From assembly GCA_002633025.1 (NCBI GenBank), contig NMRB01000251.1, forward strand, positions 62,001 to 126,000: 64,000 bases of DNA, read 5' to 3'. Of the stretch, positions 59,371 through 64,000 are shown in pieces; the first letter of the stretch is position 1, and each line of letters starts with the position of its first letter. The position numbers were made by a program, and so were the translations under genes. Source of the stretch: Notospermus geniculatus. Lineage: Eukaryota > Nemertea > Pilidiophora > Heteronemertea > Lineidae. Below the pieces are notes generated by a model. That model searched no databases. It had not been told where the DNA came from and saw only the letters and a program-made list of their open reading frames with translations.

Positions 59371-60313
59371 CATTCTGACAAAAAAATGAGAAAAAAACTG
59401 GGACACAAACCCCAGGATCGCCTAAAGTTGGTTTGTGTGTTGCCCACTTCAGGTTGCACGCTGGACGAACAAAGAATTTTTTCCTAAGCCCAGGAGATGG
59501 AAACCATGTCACACTGCTTGGATAAAGCTCATTTCTTTTTATATCCCCCCCTGATTCTGTATAAATAAAACATTGGCAGGTCTTGGTATGTTCGGCTAGA
59601 GAAGCTACAGAGGGCATGAAAGAAAAAAACCTCTGTACATGTACCAGACTTTTTTTTCCACCTTTGTGATCCCGACGGGGTCTATTTTTTATATAAACTA
59701 ATGGAATGATTGTGATTTGGTTGCCATAAACGAGTAAAAAGGTGATGCAAAACTCACAGCCAAGCCTCTCTTTTATCTCTGTCTTGTCAACGATGCACTC
59801 GGTTGATCAATAAGGCCAGGATCTCAAGGTTCCACCAACCTTTTACCAACGATCTCACGATGACACCCACGGGCAACACGAGAAACCATTGTCAATACAG
59901 TTTAGGCTAACAGGCATTGAAATTGTAATTCTGAGGGACCTCATGACAGAAAAATGACTAACATGCAACAACGATCCACCGCTGGAATGGTTATAATCTA
60001 ATAGGTGGACTATCTGAGCAGGATTATTGGTTCCCGTTATAGGATAATTTCACGGGAAAAATATTAGTTTTTAACCAGATTCCAGCGGATGTTCGGTTTT
60101 GTGGGATGGTATGTCTTTTGAGGAGGTTGGAGGCGGAAACAGTCATGACAAAACTTTAGCTTGCAGAGGATTGGAAGCTACGGTTATCTTTTGCGAGGAT
60201 TATACTGACACAAAACTGTCCTGTAGTGAAATTCTTAGCCACGACACCAGCTCTACCGGAAAATCGTTGCATTTTTCTGTAAAAACAATTCGAAAGCCGA
60301 AGCTATTGGTTTA
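59371..60313. other. No gene seen
   Basis: T-rich runs near 59650. Nothing else is visible. Confidence 0.5.
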
Positions 60314-60860
60314 CATGGTTGCCACAGCAATCACAACAACACATTTAATGACTTTTAATGCCTTTTTAATGCCACGTCTAGGCATAATTTAATGCCAATT
60401 CACAACATCTTCGGGCTTCATATTCATTCAAATTGCACACCCGAGTCAAACATAACAAAACATTTTTGAACTTCCATTTAATATTGATGACATGATTGAG
60501 TACAAGCCAAGCACTAAGTCAACCTACCTAGTACCTGCTCAGGGATGCATGATTGCCCTGCAGTGCAATCAATGCTCTGTCACCCATTGCTGAAGCAATG
60601 GCTTCCACCTTAGAAACCCGATTTACACTTCATATTGCTTAAATCACTAATTGGCTTCGTCTAAAAGTGATTAGGCCTAAGGGCCTAACAGCGCGCTTGA
60701 GCAATGCTGTTTTGACACAACACCTACTATAGGCCTAATTTAAGACCTTTTTAATGCCTCTGTTTGCTTTGCAGTAAAAATAATGCCTTTTTAATGCCTT
60801 AAAAAACACAGAATGGAGATAATGACTTTTAATGCTTTTTAATGCCCTGTGGCAACCATG
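60314..60860. mobile_element. Possible mobile element bounded by CATGGTTGCCACAG inverted ends
   Basis: CATGGTTGCCACAG (60314-60327) and CTGTGGCAACCATG (60847-60860) are exact inverted repeats. Just inside each end, and again near 60750-60800, AATGCCTTTTTAATGCC-type words are repeated in the same orientation. No coding frame is present. The class is unknown. Confidence 0.45.
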
Positions 60861-61570
60861 GTTTAAAACCATCGCTTCAGAAAAAATTACCCTCTTTACC
60901 AGTTGAGAATAGAATCAACTGCAAATCTACTCAGCGGTGATACTGGAAGATCCTACAAAGATTGTCTGAGACTCTAAAGGCCAATTCATAAATCTCCGTT
61001 TTGCGCTTTGCGCTTGTCCGTTCCCTATGTTTATGTGTGGTATGAACAATAAAATCACTTTTTTCTACCACGCATTCACATAGGGAAAGACCGCGCGCAA
61101 TCGCAAAACTCAAAGTATGAATCTACCTTTAGAGGTTGGATCTGCGGAGCCAATGGGAAACCAGCGCCACATCCATCCTTCAGCGAAATGGTGGACCAGG
61201 TGGTTGTCGGTAAGGAAATCAAATCAGCAAGTCATAAGTAAAGTATCGTGTCCCGAGGGGCTATCTAGGTATTAGATTGTCGGTGATAGCGATCCGATGG
61301 AGGAGATTCATGGACAATGGGTCTTCAAACTGTCATCGTTCCCTCAGGTGCAACCCCTTTCTCATGCGACGGTTTTAACATTGTTTTTTTTTCTTTTGAG
61401 AAAGGGATTGACGTTACTGTAGACAAATGGCTGCCACAGGCCGTTAAAACGACGGGTGTTCACAAGTATGATTTGACAAAGAGAAATGTGTCGAATAGGC
61501 CTGTCTTTTAACATAGCTGGTTTGACAGGTTTTGTCAACTTTCAAAACATTTTAAACTTTTAAACTTGAA
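60861..61570. other. No gene seen
   Basis: Short open frames only. Confidence 0.5.
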
Positions 61571-61855
61571 CTTATTCAAAACATTTTAAACTTTTAAACG
61601 CGAAACTAAGGATAATATGAGATGAAAAATATAGGTTTTATAAATGGCAAATCTGCAAATACAAATATAAAAGGGTTTCTAGCTAAGAAATCAAACAAGG
61701 GTTGCACTTATTCAAAACATTTTAAACTTTTAAACGCGAAACTAAGGATAATATGAGATGAAAAATATAGGTTTTATAAATGGCAAATCATCACAATGCT
61801 GCAAATACAAATATAAAAGGGTTTCTAGCTAAGAAATCAAACAAGGGTTGCACTT
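61571..61855. repeat. Two-unit tandem duplication, 136-bp period
   Basis: 61571-61706 and 61707-61855 both begin CTTATTCAAAACATTTTAAAC; the second has 10 extra bases (CATCACAATG). A shorter CAAAACATTTTAAACTTTTAAAC also precedes the first unit at about 61541. Confidence 0.9.
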
Positions 61856-62075
61856 TTTGATGGAAGGAATGGGAATCAAGGTGAGTAATATGACTCCACC
61901 ATAAACACAAAGAGATGTTGTGATTGGTAGAACATCCAGCTGGAATCATGATGGAACGATCAGCAGGGAGAACGAATGAGCCCAAAATACTCATCAATAA
62001 AACAGGCACCAATTGATTCATATAGATTCTTGTCACTGACTCGGCCGTGTCGAATTTGTGAAAATTATCAATCAT
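61791..62075 (-). CDS. Candidate exon with a signal-peptide-like segment, unknown
   Basis: An ATG at 62075 opens 94 minus-strand codons. An internal ATG at 62021 starts MNQLVPVLLMSILGSFVLPA, which looks like a signal peptide or membrane segment, followed by DRSIMIPAGCSTNHNISLCL. The last 20 or so codons run into the 136-bp tandem repeat, so the true end must be earlier, but no strong donor is visible (TATG|GTGGAG is possible). The identity of the protein is unknown. Confidence 0.3.
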   Translation of the reverse strand: MIDNFHKFDTAESVTRIYMNQLVPVLLMSILGSFVLPADRSIMIPAGCSTNHNISLCLWWSHITHLDSHSFHQKVQPLFDFLARNPFIFVFAAL

Positions 62076-62209
62076 GGCTAGTACGATATGGTCATTTCAT
62101 GTAAGCGATGATTGACCGACATGCTGCTGCCGTTTTGACGTTTATTGGTCATCTCTGACGCTGAGTCAGAGAAAATCGAGGGAAAATAAGAAAATCATAT
62201 TCAATTTAC

Positions 62210-62427
62210 CGTCGTCGCGTCGACTGTGGGTGCATGCGGCTTAATTTACTTGAGCCATTCAACACGACACCGTCTTTCTGTATTAGGTGGCGTCTGTGGC
62301 CGAGGGCTGCGAACGACTCTTTGGCTTTTATCACCGGAGAACTAAGAGGAAGTTGTGTAGGATGTTGTTTCCTGGCCAGCAGCTTTTCTGACGTCTGTTG
62401 CTCAACATAAAACCGGGTGAGTGACAT
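62210..62427 (-). CDS. Candidate first coding exon, unknown protein
   Basis: A true ATG at 62427 begins MSLTRFYVEQQTSEKLLARK, continuing with a Lys/Arg-rich, Ser/Pro-containing product. The exon could end at ACG|GTAAAT (62210/62209). Two other GT donors lie inside. It is on the same strand as 61791-62075 and 62806-63043, but the reading phases do not let me join them with confidence. Confidence 0.3.
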
Positions 62428-62805
62428 GTTCCATCACAAGAAGTACAAAGGTACATGTACTTTATGATGAACTCCTCCACCTATTGTATTTTGTCTGACA
62501 TCTGTGACTCTATAGGAATCACCGACACCTGTTTTTTGTTTTTGTTTCCCTGTCGTCCAGTGCTTTGAGAGTAGCCGGTGCCTCTTTTGCAATAAGCTGA
62601 AAAACTTTGGACGCCATCCATACGTAATGCTGACCAACATCTGGTACCAGGCATCTGTGTCGCGGCAACAAACGTAGACATATGTAACTATATGGACTGT
62701 GAGATCGTGCCGAGTATATGTTGATGAGCTTGATTTTGTAACTTACATCAACAGACCGATATCATCAAAGAAGGCTACTGGAGGCGAGAGGCGCCAGATT
62801 ACGTA

Positions 62806-63043
62806 TCAGTGATGGGTTTGGTGAACGAAGAAGATATGTCCAGATGGTCTGAGAGAAACCCAAGTGCTTGGCAATGAGATTATGTTCCGACCAATGATAG
62901 TCTTTTTGTTGTGAATGCCAAGGAAAACAACCCATGCTCCATCTCGTGGCTCCTTCAGAATGGACCTAATGACAGGAAGAGTTCGTTCAAACCCTCCTGG
63001 GCCTGGCCAAGCGAGAACCTCCTCCAAATAGGTTAATTCGAAC
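62806..63043 (-). CDS. Candidate terminal exon with strong acceptor, unknown protein
   Basis: The minus strand has a textbook acceptor, TTTTTGTCTGACTTATTGCCAG, ending at 63044. The 238 nt that follow stay open in one frame for 78 codons to a TGA at 62806. It reads FELTYLEEVLAWPGPGGFER, TLPVIRSILKEPRDGAWVVF, LGIHNKKTIIGRNIISLPST and WVSLRPSGHIFFVHQTHH. The even mix of hydrophobic strands and charged turns looks like a folded domain, but I cannot match it to a known family. Upstream exons would lie beyond 63043, where none was found before the window ends. Confidence 0.4.
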
Positions 63044-64000
63044 CTGGCAATAAGTCAGACAAAAACACCATTTGCTGGGCACAAGGCGATTTGTTATCCC
63101 TGATCAACATTGGTATTACCAACAGCCACGTTTTCTTCCGTTTTCTTTCCGTTCACGCTTAAGCCTACAAAGACACATCAGGGGCTTGGTGCGCCCTGGT
63201 CTTTCTTTACTAGTAAAAGACGTGCATCAATTTATAGCAAGCGATTTACAGGAACTTTGATGATAATTCGTATTTCTATATGCAATAAAACAGATACTGT
63301 GCTAAGCCAAACGTAATCAATACGATTACCTGTAGACGGTGACCAGAAGCTAGCAATAAAACTATATCAGGACTCTACCGCATGGAGTCTTATGCAGTGA
63401 CAGGCGCGATTAAGCAACATCAAACAGCAGGAAGCAGAGTAATGAAAAAACAATAAAGGGTTCAGTAGTTTGATCACGAACTGTGGGCCAGTTATTAGCT
63501 TCGTTATAAACGAACCGACGAAACAAAAGCCGGTACGCTAGACTCGGAAGCGAGCTCTGCCGATACTTATAAATCCTTTGAATGGGTTTTTTCCATAGCG
63601 ATACAATTTATACCTAACGTCCCTTGCTGCATGACCTTACATTTATTAAGACATCAAATACGTTTTTCACTCATTTTGATTGATTTAATCGGTTGCAGTA
63701 ACCCTGGATACGAACCAAAAGTATTCTTAATTGCCTCAATAAATTTCAGTTTGAACGTCGCGGGTATGTAAAAACATTTGGAGAAGAAGGACGGGAATTT
63801 TGAATGGATTATGCGGATACACTTTCGGTGCCTCTAAAAATGTAAAGGGTATCTCAAAAGTGTAATCGTACGAAGTATCGTACGTGCGGTATCACAGCCA
63901 AAATAAAGCAACTGCCTCATGCTATACCACCAGTGAATCTGCTCTTGCGAAGAAGTGCGAAGGATACTACACACAAGTTAGTTTGAGTTACTCTTCATCG
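63044..64000. other. No gene seen
   Basis: Short open frames only. Confidence 0.45.

Noticed and set aside
1-64000. CRISPR arrays, bacterial operons, rRNA genes
   Set aside because: No regularly spaced direct repeats of CRISPR type, no ribosome-binding sites with long ORFs, and no rRNA-like conserved stretches were seen.

Overview
The window looks like animal nuclear DNA, most likely from a marine invertebrate; an echinoderm, hemichordate or cephalochordate is my best guess. The signs are no bacterial-style genes or operons, dispersed palindromic mini-transposons, tRNA-derived SINE-like units, intron-type splice signals, ACATGTA-rich sequence and a LINE relic. No open frame exceeds about 155 codons and I recognise no known protein-coding gene. 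Every coding call below is therefore a low-to-moderate confidence candidate exon.

Layout. The dominant structure is assembly-related. Two long segments each occur twice in direct orientation: A (1020-6511) with B (21985-26836), and C (14587-19820) with D (31856-38161). Isolated single n characters (120, 7302, 14586, 20782, 21954, 38162) fall at or next to most copy boundaries. The sequence 21954-38161 carries B and D on one uninterrupted piece, while A and C lie on shorter pieces. A 234-bp overlap flanks the n at 20782, and the 75 bp after the n at 38162 repeat 21879-21953. The simplest reading is that both haplotypes of one heterozygous locus were laid end to end, so roughly 10 kb is allelic redundancy rather than tandem gene duplication.

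The two haplotypes can be read as filled and empty transposon sites. Copy A carries a 635-bp foldback element with 165-bp arms and a 9-bp target duplication that B lacks, plus a 380-bp palindromic-ended insert. Copy B carries a GC-rich nested palindrome. Copy D carries an 818-bp insert with 17-bp inverted ends, and a roughly 185-bp insert flanked by a 12-bp duplication that has a 31-bp perfect hairpin and a hammerhead-like core. Between the pairs (6512-14586 versus 26837-31855) I see no obvious similarity, so the locus also seems structurally divergent.

From 38163 to 64000 the sequence is single-copy. It holds scattered MITEs, several with 3-bp target duplications and a shared end pattern, plus tandem duplications (414 bp, 73 bp and 136 bp), a perfect 67-bp-armed foldback, a degraded LINE reverse-transcriptase tail and a few minus-strand candidate exons, densest at 61.8-63.0 kb. 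The best coding candidates are a signal-peptide exon with a GTAAGT donor (26827-27000, minus), a 131-codon open frame (8369-8764, minus), a 150-codon open frame (21434-21886, minus), an acceptor-bounded exon with no stops over 79 codons (62806-63043, minus), and 4795-5045 (minus). I cannot assign a function or join them into one gene.
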